33,895 nt of DNA, taken from contig JAJZAL010000025.1 in NCBI GenBank assembly GCA_021799405.1, positions 1 to 33,895 on the forward strand. Direction: 5' to 3'. Each line of letters starts with the position of its first letter. Position 1 is the stretch's first letter. The position numbers were made by a program, and so were the translations under genes. The DNA is from Acidobacteriota bacterium. GTDB taxonomy: Bacteria; Acidobacteriota; Terriglobia; Terriglobales; Acidobacteriaceae. The notes below the pieces were generated by a model that made no database searches, was not told the origin of the DNA, and saw nothing but the letters and a program-made list of their open reading frames with translations. Shown here piece after piece: positions 24,485-33,600 of the stretch.

Positions 24485-25496
24485 CGCGTCTCTCGAATCC
24501 AGTCGGCTTGCCGAGCGTGGGCTTCCCGGCACTTAGCCAGTGGGCAGTCATCTCGATCAGCTCATCCTCTGTTACTTCCACCGGTCCCAGTTCCCGCATG
24601 CAGTGCGACGCATCGCTTAGCAGAGCCGTCGCTGCTTCTTGGCCGGTCAGAATGGGCGCAATGCCAAAGAGCTCGCCAAAGCGGCGCGCAACCGTGCGCA
24701 CAGAGAGCGTTTGCGGTCCTGTGACATTCAGATGCCTCGCCGGCACATCGCATAGCGCGAACGAGCGCAAGACATAGGAATTTGCATCACCCTGCCAGAT
24801 GGCATTGAAGTAGCCCATGGTCAGATCGATGGGCTGACCATGCAGTACTTTCTGCCCGATGTCCACGAGCACACCATAACGCAGATCGACTGCATAGTTC
24901 AGGCGGAAGATCAGTACAGGCGTTGCCGTCGTCTTTGCGAAATGTTCGAAAATCCGTTCACGCCCCAGCGCCGATTGCGCATACTCGCCGACGGGAGCTG
25001 GCGGCGTTGCTTCTGTAGGCGCGGCGGCCTCTGCCGGAACAAATGGATACACGTTGCCGGTGGAAAACGCCACCATCCGAGAGCCACGATAACGGCTGGC
25101 CGCAAGCCCGGCAATCCAAACATTCGTTGCCCAGGTTAACGGCAAGTCGCCCACGGAGCCAAACTTCCTGCCCGCCATGAAGACCACGTTCGGCGCATCC
25201 GGCAGCCGATCATAGCTGGCGCCATCGAGCAAATCCGCTTCGATCACATCCACCCGGTCTGCGTAAGCGGCAAAATCGCCGTTGCGATCTCTTCTGACAA
25301 CAGCTTTCACGCGGTACGGCACGGCGGCCGCTTCAATTGCCCGCTTGATGCGCACTACGAGGCTGGGTCCGATCTTGCCTCCCGCGCCGAGTACTACCAC
25401 GTCCCCGCTGAGCTGGGACGCAGCAGAAATATCCTTCTCGTTTGGCCGCGTCAGGGCATCTTCCAGTTCCGGCTCTGACTTCGGGAAAGTCTGCAT
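24471..25496 (-). CDS. NAD-dependent epimerase/dehydratase-family protein (atypical SDR)
   Basis: A 341-residue Rossmann-fold protein of the extended SDR group, probably acting on a sugar or sugar acid in the cytoplasm. The dinucleotide-binding site is VVVLGAGGKIG (33-43), followed by D87 in IEADLLDG and by FSTGNVY (144-150). The usual YxxxK catalytic motif reads Y172-A-Q-S-A: the Lys is missing. It is the first gene of the operon with the DapA-like and dehydratase genes and overlaps the former by 14 bases. The start at 25496 has GGAAGGG four bases upstream; an ATG at 25598 would run through the divergent promoter. It may be a dehydrogenase, epimerase or non-catalytic binder. Confidence 0.8.
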   Translation of the reverse strand: MQTFPKSEPELEDALTRPNEKDISAASQLSGDVVVLGAGGKIGPSLVVRIKRAIEAAAVPYRVKAVVRRDRNGDFAAYADRVDVIEADLLDGASYDRLPDAPNVVFMAGRKFGSVGDLPLTWATNVWIAGLAASRYRGSRMVAFSTGNVYPFVPAEAAAPTEATPPAPVGEYAQSALGRERIFEHFAKTTATPVLIFRLNYAVDLRYGVLVDIGQKVLHGQPIDLTMGYFNAIWQGDANSYVLRSFALCDVPARHLNVTGPQTLSVRTVARRFGELFGIAPILTGQEAATALLSDASHCMRELGPVEVTEDELIEMTAHWLSAGKPTLGKPTGFERRDGTF

Positions 25497-25680
25497 CCAT
25501 CCCTTCCGTTCTTTCCAGTAGAATGAATTCTGTTTTTTACGTGATATTAGACAATAGAACCAGAGGATTTCGTTGTCAAGAGAGAACTCCATTGGCAAAG
25601 CCGAATCGCCGGGCTGCGCGCCGCCAGGTATCGGAGCAGAGATTGCTCAGCAGCGATTCCGATCCTGTGAGGGAGGCCGG
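25497..25680. promoter_or_regulatory. Divergent promoter region, epimerase operon / oxidoreductase
   Basis: The 184 bp between the two divergent starts contains an A/T-rich core around 25519-25565 (GTTTTTTACGTGATATTAGA), the most AT-rich spot nearby and a likely promoter for one or both genes. No clean -35/-10 pair or palindrome stands out. GGGAGG before 25681 is the ribosome-binding site of the oxidoreductase. Confidence 0.4.
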
Positions 25681-26658
25681 ATGGCCCGCCGCAAATTTTT
25701 GCATTACTGGTTCGTCGTGCTTATTTTCGCGTTCGCAGATTGCCTCTGGCCTGCGAATCCGGCCAATCTGCGTCTTGGCATTATCGGAACGGACTCAACA
25801 CATGCGGTGGAGTTTACGCGTATCCTCAATGACGAAAGCGCGCCTGACCATGTGATGGGCGCGCGGATTGTGGCCGCCTATCGTGGGGGAAATCCCGCAT
25901 TTCCGCTCAGCCGCGATCGCATTGGCGCAATTACGGCGAAGCTGATCCAGCGCTGGCATATTCCTTTTGTTGCGCGGATTCATGATCTCTGCTCCAGAGT
26001 GGATGGAATTCTTCTTCTTAGCGTTGATCCCGAGGACCGAGAGACAGAGTTTGAGTCGGCGGCGGCCTGCCATAAGCCGATCTTTGTCGACAAGCCACTT
26101 GCGCCCACGCTGCAAGAGGCGCAGCGCCTGGTGCAATTCGCCGGGATTCACCATGTGGAGTGGTTCAGCTCATCGGCAATGCGGTTCGTAATTCCGCAGA
26201 CGAGCGGAAAGGAAGTGCTGGGCGCGGAAGTCTGGGGACCGGGAGCGCTGGGCTCGAATTATCCACTTGATCTCTCCTGGTATGGCATTCACAGCATCGA
26301 GGCGCTCTATGCCATCATGGGCCCGGGCGTGCGGAGCGTGGCGCGCATCCACAGCGGGAGCGCGGACGTCATTACCGCTGTGTGGCGTGATGGCCGCGTA
26401 GGCGTTGTGAATTTGCTGCGCCCTGACTTTGAATTTGGCTCGGCCATCTTTCAGAGCGACGGACACAGCCAGGTGCAGCAAAACATCCCCATCCGCTATG
26501 CGCCCTTGCTCAATGCCGTTGTGGCTTTCATGCGCGGCGGTGCAGTGCCGGTTACATCGCAAGAGACTCTGGAAATCTTCGCTTTCATGGAAGCCGCTCA
26601 GCGCAGCATGCGCCATAATGGAACCCCTGAGCAGGTTGTCGTGATTAAAGTAAAGTGA
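25681..26658 (+). CDS. Exported Gfo/Idh/MocA-type oxidoreductase
   Basis: A 325-residue NAD(P)-dependent sugar oxidoreductase-like protein. Residues 1-25 (MARRKFLHYWFVVLIFAFA) look like a Tat or Sec signal. The cofactor loop LRLGIIGTDST (30-40) is followed by D137-K138-P139 (FVDKPLAPT), the family's (E/D)KP motif with the catalytic Lys. It lacks the second Gly of GxGxxG (GTD), so cofactor binding may differ. The ATG at 25681 has GGAGG six bases upstream; the longer reading from 25573 has no such site. It is divergent from the epimerase operon. The C-terminal domain is shorter than in the second Gfo/Idh protein at 26938-28272. Confidence 0.8.
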   Translation: MARRKFLHYWFVVLIFAFADCLWPANPANLRLGIIGTDSTHAVEFTRILNDESAPDHVMGARIVAAYRGGNPAFPLSRDRIGAITAKLIQRWHIPFVARIHDLCSRVDGILLLSVDPEDRETEFESAAACHKPIFVDKPLAPTLQEAQRLVQFAGIHHVEWFSSSAMRFVIPQTSGKEVLGAEVWGPGALGSNYPLDLSWYGIHSIEALYAIMGPGVRSVARIHSGSADVITAVWRDGRVGVVNLLRPDFEFGSAIFQSDGHSQVQQNIPIRYAPLLNAVVAFMRGGAVPVTSQETLEIFAFMEAAQRSMRHNGTPEQVVVIKVK

Positions 26659-26937
26659 GTTGGTAAATCGAGATCGATGGCGTGCCGTTCTCCCAGTAGG
26701 ATGTGTTGGTTGTATCGGCGGCCCGATCGAAGAAGGCGCTGGAAAAAGTACGCGATGCGCGATTGCAGTAACCAGCAACTTGTAGCAATACCGGGATGCT
26801 GTATCCCGAAGGCGCGACCTACAAGCTGGCGCGCCCCCCAGGGAACGCGTGCCGGCAGAGCGCCTTCAAGGGAAGATCAGGACAGACCAATGACGAATTT
26901 CCCGCAATAACATCCCAGGCTGGTTGACTTGGCGCGA
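26659..26937. other. 279-bp convergent intergenic region with a structured stretch
   Basis: No gene is supported. A plus-strand fragment reads DVLVVSAARSKKALEKVRDA and then stops, with a stop codon just before it, which looks like a decayed protein end. CTTGTAG (26779-26785) pairs with CTACAAG (26819-26825) around a hairpin CGGGAT-N5-ATCCCG (26792-26808), which could act as a terminator between the convergent genes. Confidence 0.35.
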
Positions 26938-28272
26938 TCAGGAAAACGTCCACTGCGGCCTTGTTAACGGCGCGGCGAGCATCGAGTTCGCCCAGTTATT
27001 TCCTTCGAAGATCTCCTTCTCGGGATTCCAGCGCAGCTTGTCCTGCACCTGGCATGCGATCAGCCCGATCTGGCCAATTGTAATGGCGCGGTGGCCGACC
27101 TCGATGGGCTCGAGCGGCTGGCGATGCTCGCGGATAGCGGCGATGAAGTCGTTCTTGTCCCAAAGTGTTTTGGAAAAGTTCAACTCGCCGGGCGCGGGCT
27201 CGCGGGTGAGCAGCTCAGGCTTGTTGCTGGTCATCTTGCCGGGATAGCCATCAACCTTGAGCCAGGCTTCGCTGCCAAAGTACGAAATGCTGGGTGTGCT
27301 GGTCGGGGTCTGCTCGCAGGTGAGGATGACGCCATTGGCATAGCGGTACTGCACCTTGAAGTTGATCATCGTGTTCCAAAGGCTGACGGGAAACTCGCCG
27401 TGGCCTTCAACTTCAATAGGGCCGGTGTGCTCGCTGTTATTCGCCCACTGCGCCATGTCGAAGTAATGCGGCCCCCAGTTGGCAATCATGCCCTGCGCGT
27501 AGGTGGAGACACGCATCCAGTTGGGACGGAGGTGATGCTGATGTGGGTCGTGAACGCGCATCTGCGTGTAAGGGACGTCCGCGGTGGGACCGAGCCACAT
27601 ATCGTAGTTCAGCTCCGGCGGAACCGGCATGTCGGGCTGGACGCCGACTGGCGTGGGGTCAGAGGGAAAGACGATCTCGATGCGCTCGAGCTTGCCGATG
27701 TGGCCATTGCGAACTAATTCGACGGCGTGGTTTTGCGAGCGAAGGGAGCGGAATTCGCTGTCGTTGCGTGCGGTGACACCGTAGCGTTTGACCGCGTCGG
27801 CTAGCATGCGGCCCTGCCATACGCTCAGGCTGATGGGTTTCTCCATGGCAAAGTGCTTTCCGGCCTTGGCTGCCGCGATGCCAATCTGGACGTGCCAGTG
27901 GTCGGGCGTGGAGACCATCAGGGCGTCGATGTTGGGATCGTTGATGACCTCCCGGAAGTCCGCCTTGGTCGCGCATCCATTATAGGAAGCAAGGCCGTCG
28001 CGCTTCGCGTAGAAGGCATTGACAAAGGCCTGGGCCTGCGCCATGCGCCAACTATCGGCATCGCACACGCAGACCACCTGCACGCCTGGGACGGCCATCA
28101 TCTGCGGCATATTGGCGCCAAAGGCCTGACGGCCGGTGCCGATGAAGCCGACGTTAATACGATTGCTGGGCGCATTGGCGCCGAGGACACTGGCGCGGAC
28201 GATCGCGGGTGCGGCCAAAGTGGAAACCGCACAGGTGGATTTAGCGACAAATTCTCTTCGGTTCATGGCCAT
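26938..28272 (-). CDS. Tat-exported Gfo/Idh/MocA oxidoreductase
   Basis: A 444-residue sugar oxidoreductase. The N-terminus MNRREFVAKSTCAVSTLAAPAIV is a Tat signal, consistent with folding around NAD(P) before export. The cofactor-binding loop is VGFIGTG (41-47), the catalytic motif AMEKPISLS (E144-K145-P146), and the second active-site motif GMIANWGPHYFDMAQWA (H269, D272). It belongs to the long, secreted subgroup common in Acidobacteria, Planctomycetes and Verrucomicrobia, which acts on sugars or glycosides at the periplasmic side. GAGGAG five bases before the ATG supports the start. It diverges from a sugar isomerase-like gene, so the pair may share regulation. Confidence 0.92.
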   Translation of the reverse strand: MAMNRREFVAKSTCAVSTLAAPAIVRASVLGANAPSNRINVGFIGTGRQAFGANMPQMMAVPGVQVVCVCDADSWRMAQAQAFVNAFYAKRDGLASYNGCATKADFREVINDPNIDALMVSTPDHWHVQIGIAAAKAGKHFAMEKPISLSVWQGRMLADAVKRYGVTARNDSEFRSLRSQNHAVELVRNGHIGKLERIEIVFPSDPTPVGVQPDMPVPPELNYDMWLGPTADVPYTQMRVHDPHQHHLRPNWMRVSTYAQGMIANWGPHYFDMAQWANNSEHTGPIEVEGHGEFPVSLWNTMINFKVQYRYANGVILTCEQTPTSTPSISYFGSEAWLKVDGYPGKMTSNKPELLTREPAPGELNFSKTLWDKNDFIAAIREHRQPLEPIEVGHRAITIGQIGLIACQVQDKLRWNPEKEIFEGNNWANSMLAAPLTRPQWTFS

Positions 28273-28448
28273 GCCTTCTCCTCATTGCGAATACTGGTAA
28301 AAAAAACAAAGCGGAAAAATCAGGCGCCTTCAAGTCACGCGACATCATATACCTTGTCCCCAATGATGTGAATGGATACATTTTGGCGCGCCGTGACACA
28401 AGAACCCGGACGCAGGCCATGAAGTTGGAGTAGACTGGTTGCGCGATT

Positions 28449-28475
28449 TTTGCCCCCGGTTCGCGCGCGGGCAAA
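28449..28475 (+). promoter_or_regulatory. Inverted repeat upstream of the isomerase gene
   Basis: TTTGCCC (28449-28455) and GGGCAAA (28469-28475) form a 7-bp inverted repeat with a 13-base spacer, 30 bases before the isomerase-like gene. It lies in the divergent region shared with the Gfo/Idh gene and could be an operator or a 5'-leader hairpin. Confidence 0.35.
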
Positions 28476-28505
28476 CAGGCATCCAGGAGGAGAGTGAGAA
28501 ACAAG

Positions 28506-29444
28506 ATGAAGACCACGATGGGGCGTAGAGAGTTTCTAAAGACGGCTGGGGCCGGCGCGCTGGCTGGCGCTGGATTGAGCATGGGAGCACCGCACGCAAG
28601 CGCAGCTGCTCCCGCGGAGTCCGGTGATCCGGCAAAGATGGCAAGGCTGCTGGTTGGCTGCTGTGCGTATTCGTATCGCGAGATGCTCACGCACGGGCAG
28701 ATGACGATGGAGGACTTCATCAGGAAGGGTGTGGAACTGCGGGTGGATGGTGTGGATATGACGGTGTACTACCTGAAGTCCACCGACCCCGGGTATCTCG
28801 AAAACCTTCGTTATCTGGCTTATCAAAATGCAGTGCCGTTTTCCGGGGCGGCCTGCGGATCGAGCCTGGTGCAGGCGGATGCGGCCAAGCGGGCGCAGGT
28901 GGTCAGCGACATCAAGAAATGGATCGACGTGACAGACCGGCTGGGCGCCTCGCATCTGCGGGTGTTCGCAGGTAAGCTTCCCGCTGGCACAACCATTCAG
29001 GAGGCCACCGCATGGGTTGTGGAGGGACTGAAAGAGGCTTGCGACTACGCGGCGCCCAAAGGCATCCGGCTTGGCCTGGAGGATCACTCCGGCGTATCGC
29101 AGAGCGCGGACGTTTGCCTGGAGATTATGCATCGGGTGAATTCGCCCTATGCGGGCATCAACCTCGACATTACGCACTTCATTCCCACGTCCACACAAGA
29201 CCAGTATGCGCAAATCGCGGCCTGCATTCCCTACGCAACGGTTTCGCACATCCGCGACCATTTCGACGATGGCACGCCGATTGATATGGATCGCGTGTGG
29301 AAGATGTTTGCGGATGCGGGGCACAAGGGTTATATGTCGCTGGAGTATGAAGGCGACTCGCGCGGTGGACAGACCGCTGCCGCGGCCGTGCCCGGCCAGA
29401 TTGCCAAGATTCGCGAACTTTGCACGAAGTATTCGACGGTGTAG
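28506..29444 (+). CDS. Tat-exported sugar phosphate isomerase/epimerase-like TIM-barrel protein
   Basis: A 312-residue xylose-isomerase-like TIM-barrel protein. The N-terminus MGRREFLKTAGAGALAGAG is a Tat signal. Metal/active-site residues typical of the family are readable as E192 (LGLEDHSG), D221 (INLDITHF), H248 (SHIRDHF) and E280 (MSLEYEG). Family members are isomerases, epimerases or lyases on sugars, including steps on 3-keto sugars. I chose ATG 28506; a GTG at 28494 is in frame, but AGGAGG is only three bases away from it. It is divergent from the Tat-exported Gfo/Idh gene and convergent with a second protein of the same family, with which it shares fold and export but little sequence. 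Confidence 0.88.
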   Translation: MKTTMGRREFLKTAGAGALAGAGLSMGAPHASAAAPAESGDPAKMARLLVGCCAYSYREMLTHGQMTMEDFIRKGVELRVDGVDMTVYYLKSTDPGYLENLRYLAYQNAVPFSGAACGSSLVQADAAKRAQVVSDIKKWIDVTDRLGASHLRVFAGKLPAGTTIQEATAWVVEGLKEACDYAAPKGIRLGLEDHSGVSQSADVCLEIMHRVNSPYAGINLDITHFIPTSTQDQYAQIAACIPYATVSHIRDHFDDGTPIDMDRVWKMFADAGHKGYMSLEYEGDSRGGQTAAAAVPGQIAKIRELCTKYSTV

Positions 29445-29521
29445 GGTCCGCAGCGGGAATTTGCGGTACAAGGCGCAAGCTCCCCGCGGATCGAATCTCG
29501 ATCTTACTTCGTAGCATTAGA

Positions 29522-29555
29522 GTTGGCCGGCGCTCATGGATGCACGCCGGCCAAC
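29522..29555. terminator. Strong hairpin between convergent isomerase genes
   Basis: GTTGGCCGGCG (29522-29532) and CGCCGGCCAAC (29545-29555) are perfect 11-bp arms with a 12-base loop. It lies between two convergent stop codons, so a bidirectional terminator is likely, though there is no T-tract on either strand. Its core is shared with the hairpin at 30628-30660. Confidence 0.6.
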
Positions 29556-29580
29556 AAGAGCTGGATACTTGCCTTACGAG

Positions 29581-30555
29581 CTATGCCGAGAGGCAGCCTG
29601 CAGCCTCCAGGTCCTTCTTCATCCCCGCCCAGCTGATGCGCGTGGACTGCTCCGGCGTGCCGCCGCCATGCCAGTGCGTCTCCAGGCTTACGGCGTCATG
29701 GAAGCCGGCCTGCTTGAGAGCGCGGAACTGTGCTGTCCAGTTGACGTAGCCCTTGTCGACAGGTGACCAGACGAGTTTCCCCTGAGCATTCTTAATGGTG
29801 TTTTTCACGTGGCAGTGATAGATGCGGTGTTTGGGCAGCATCTCCCACGCAGTGGGAAAAGCATCGAGTTCGCCGCGCATGACGGCATTGCCCGGATCCC
29901 AATTCAGGCCCAGGTGCGGTGTCTGGATGGCGTTCAGAGTCGCGGCAGCTTCGCGGCCGGTCGCGGTGTTGCAGGAGGGTTCATTCTCCAGCACCAGCTT
30001 GATGCCATGCTTGCCGCAGGTTTCCGCGGCCTCGAGCAGCTTGTCATTGATGGCGGCCCGATAGGGCTTTACGTCGTCAAGACGCCAGAAGTCAAAGCAG
30101 CGGATCTTGTTGGTGTTGAATTCCTTGGCCATTTCAATGCAGCGCTCAAGAATGGCGTTCTGCTGCTTGAACGTTGTCTCCGGGGCCAGGTGCAGATCAG
30201 CCTTGGAGCCATATCTTGATTTTGGAGCTCCCGGCCAGTCGGTCTTGAAGAGCGGGCTTCCAATGTCGGTAACTTTAAGCTTGTACTTGGCGAGGATCTT
30301 CTTCGACTCGGCAACCTGCGCCGGGCTCAGGCTATCAATATTTGTGCGCCACATGGAGCGCAGCTCGATCCAGCCCATGCCGAAATCATGTGCCGCAACA
30401 TAACAGGCATGATCAAAGTCCGAGGTAATTTCGTCGTTGATGACGGCAACCCTGAAGGGCGAATTCAACTCCGCGAAGGCAAAGCGCGGCCGCGCCGCAA
30501 GTGTGGCGCCCAGGGCTCCCGCGCCTGCGAGAAAGCTTCGTCTTGAAATACTCAT
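29581..30555 (-). CDS. Tat-exported sugar phosphate isomerase/epimerase-like TIM-barrel protein
   Basis: A 324-residue xylose-isomerase-like protein. The N-terminus MSISRRSFLAGAGALGATLA is a Tat signal (SRRSFL). Metal-ligand positions are E190 (LVLENEPS), D220 (LNWDPGNA), H249 (YHCHVKN) and E292 (VSLETHWHGGG). The ATG at 30555 has AAAGGAA nine bases upstream; the longer reading from 30609 lacks a site and would mask the signal. It follows the right-end receptor on the same strand after a hairpin (30628-30660). With the Gfo/Idh proteins it could carry out oxidative sugar or glycoside processing in the periplasm. Exact reaction is unknown. Confidence 0.88.
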   Translation of the reverse strand: MSISRRSFLAGAGALGATLAARPRFAFAELNSPFRVAVINDEITSDFDHACYVAAHDFGMGWIELRSMWRTNIDSLSPAQVAESKKILAKYKLKVTDIGSPLFKTDWPGAPKSRYGSKADLHLAPETTFKQQNAILERCIEMAKEFNTNKIRCFDFWRLDDVKPYRAAINDKLLEAAETCGKHGIKLVLENEPSCNTATGREAAATLNAIQTPHLGLNWDPGNAVMRGELDAFPTAWEMLPKHRIYHCHVKNTIKNAQGKLVWSPVDKGYVNWTAQFRALKQAGFHDAVSLETHWHGGGTPEQSTRISWAGMKKDLEAAGCLSA

Positions 30556-30627
30556 CGTTTGTAGTTCCTTTCGGTTGGCGATTGCGCCGGGGTTCGTCGA
30601 GCAGTGCAATTGTAAAACCCCAAGGAG

Positions 30628-30660
30628 AAGCCGGCCACCGCGGGGAGCGATGGCCGGCTT
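30628..30660 (-). terminator. Terminator-like hairpin after the right-end receptor gene
   Basis: AAGCCGGCCA (30628-30637) and TGGCCGGCTT (30651-30660) are perfect 10-bp arms with a 13-base loop, 28 bases downstream of the receptor stop on the minus strand. The sequence after it on that strand is CTCCTTGGGGTTTTAC, partly T-rich. It probably separates the receptor from the isomerase gene. Confidence 0.6.
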
Positions 30661-30687
30661 ATGGGATGCGGTTAACGACAGCCTACG

Positions 30688-33600
30688 CTAGAAGTTGATC
30701 GTAGCTGACGCCTGCAAAGTGCGGCCGCCACCGATGCCGTTCACTGCGCCCTGGCCGCTGCCCAGGGTGCTGGTGACCTGACCGAAGTTGGAGTTTGTGA
30801 TAAGGCCGGTGTTTGGGTTGTTGAACTGCGGCGTGTTGGTGAGCTGGAAGGCATCGAGGCGCATCGCCAGCGTCGACTCGCGCCATATCGCGAAGTTCTT
30901 TGCTATAGACAAGTTGTTCTGCATATAGGCGGGGCCGCGGAACTGGTTCCTGCCTGTATTGCCCAACCCTGGATTCGGACAAGGTGTCGTGGATCCGGGG
31001 CAGCCTGAGGGCTGTGAGAAGACGGAGGGATCAAACCACTGTTGGCCTGATCCGATGTGATGCAGCACATGCATGCTGCCGGTAATGTTCGCAGTCTGCG
31101 CGGTTCCGGGCGTGTTCAGCGTGCCTCCGTTGGCAAACACGGTAAACGGCAGGCCGGAGACAGCCGAAATGATCCCGGTAAGCCTCCAACCCCCAGCGAT
31201 CAGGTCTGCCGCGCGCGAGTTGAGCAAGGCGTGCCCTTTTCCGAACGGGAGCTGCCAGGTAAAGCTCTGCTCGAAGTTCTTGGCCCGGTCATAGTCGGCA
31301 GGACCATAATTGCGGCGCTGGTCGATGAAGAACTGCAGGCCGCCGTCATCGTCGTTGATGTAGCCCAGCTCTTTACCCCACGTGAACGCGGTGGTGAAGG
31401 AGAAGCCGTGCGAGAAGCGCTTGGTCAGTTGCGTTTGCAGCGACTCGTAATTGGACGAAAAGGCAAGGAAGTACTGGTTGGTTGCCGCCGTGCGTCCAAA
31501 GAGAAGGTTCTCAGGCATGGAGGCATTTCCACCGCCATACGTGCCGGGAAGGTTGATGTTCTGCGATCCCGAAATGTCCACGCCATGATTGGCCACATAG
31601 GCTACCTGCAGTGAGTAGTCGTTGCCTAATGCCTGCTGCAACACCGCGTTCCAGGACATGGCGTAGGGGTTCTTGTAGTTGAGCGGAATGTAGAAATAGA
31701 CCTGGTTTTTCAACTGCGCCGTGGTTGCCTGGATGATTCCATTGGAAGGAATCGGAACCGGAACCGGAGCCGGGAAGCCGGCCTGGAAGGTTGCGACCGT
31801 TACGCCGTCAGAAAGCACGGCAGGCGTAAAGGCCGAGGCGCCCGCAGGCTGATAGCTGTTGTTCGAGCGAACCGGATAGTTATACGCATAGGTGTTGTCA
31901 GGGAACGGCGTATAGCTGATGCCGAAGCCCATGCGAAGAACGGTAGCGTCGGTTACGCGGTAGGAGATGCCGGTGCGCGGCGCAAAGTAGCGATAGCGGG
32001 TCTGCATGCCGAGGTTCGCCGGGTTGCCGCCGATGCCGGCAATGACCAGGGTGTTGTTACTTGGGATGTAGTTGGAGAAGCCGCCGGAGTTCTTGGGCGT
32101 TGCCGGCGGATAAAACTCCCAGCGCAACCCATAGTCAATGGTCGTCTTCGGCGTAGCCTGCCATTTGTCACCGCCATAGACGAAGAACCACCATTGCCGG
32201 TAGGCCGGGAAGATGGAGTTCACGTCGCGGCCGGTCTGGCTCGGCTGATCAAGCAGGAAGCTGGCCATGTCATTGGCGATGTTCGTCTTGGCGCCGGCCT
32301 GGGAGGTTTGATTAGCGCTGAAGGTGAACGCACCGCGCGGGCCGAAGGTCTGGTCCTGCAGCAGATCGTCGCGCACCCTGCGAAGGTCCACGCCCCATTT
32401 GATGGTGTGGTTGCCGATGATCCTCGTCCAGTTATTCACCATGTCAATGTTGGACTCTGCCCGGATCCAGGGCAGCGAGGCCGAGTAACCCATGAGCGGA
32501 TTGGAGAAACCGTCGTTGATGTTGATGGACGCCTGCCCCGAGGTGAACTTGTTGCCGGAGAGGTTCACGCCCGGAATGCCGATGGTGGTTGCATCGTTGC
32601 TTCCGTAGTCGTTGGGGTTCGCCTGGTTGCGCAGGTGGGCGACACCAATGCGCACTTCGGTAAAGAATCTTGGCGAAAAGACGTGATCGTAGTTCCCGGC
32701 CGTGCTGTATGTGCTTTGGGTGCCATTGGCTTCAAAGCCGCCCGCCGCCGGACCACCCAGGAAGGGGCCGAATGCAGGCGCCTGGAAGATGCCGGTCCGC
32801 TGGTAGCTCCAGCGATAGCTCAGGTGGTTGCTTTCACTGGGAGCGTAGTCAAACTTAAGGTCGACACTGTTCCCGGTCTTGCTGAAAGGAAGGTTCGTGA
32901 AGTAGTTATTCGCGGGGTTCGACAGAGGCTTGCTTGAGTTCAATGTCCCGTATTGGTTCTCCGCGGCGACCAGATCCTTCAAGATCGTGAGCGAGACCGG
33001 ATTCACCCTGTTGATGGGGATTTGATTGTTGGGGAACGGCGTGCGCGGATGGGCCGCGGTGCCATCGCCAGTGGCCGGATCGTAGATCTGCCCGGCGCCG
33101 TTCACCAGGGCTCCGCTCAGATCAATATTGCCGCTGCTGTTCGCCGTGTACCAGCGAGCATCGGGCGCCGTGAATGTGCCCGAAACCGTCTCGCCGTCGG
33201 TGGTGCGCAGATAATCGCCGAAGAAAAACAGCTTGTCCTTGATGATGGGGCCGCCGACGCTGCCGCCAAAATAGTTGTACGCCAGATGCCCCAGAGGACC
33301 CCGCTGGAAGTACGAGTGTGCGTCTACCGCGTTGTTCTGGATGTACTCATAGACCGAACCATGAAGGTTATTGGAGCCGGACTTTAGGGTCACGTTGGTA
33401 ACGGCTCCGATGGCGCGGCCCAGCTCGGCTTCAAAGTTGTTCGTCGAGATGTCCACCGACTGAATGGCCGCCGCCGGCGGAATCAGGATCTGCAGAAGGC
33501 CGGTGCGCTCGTCGTCGTCAATACCTTCAATCTGATAGAGGTTGCCTTCGCGCGGCATACCATTGGCTTCAGTTTGCAGCGAGTCCTGGGGGTTGAAGAA

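Noticed and set aside
26771..26830. tRNA-like folded stretch
   Set aside because: No T-loop consensus, no acceptor stem of seven pairs and no anticodon arm in the right place.
32194..32937. 247-codon plus-strand ORF
   Set aside because: Antisense shadow of the right-end TonB receptor barrel.
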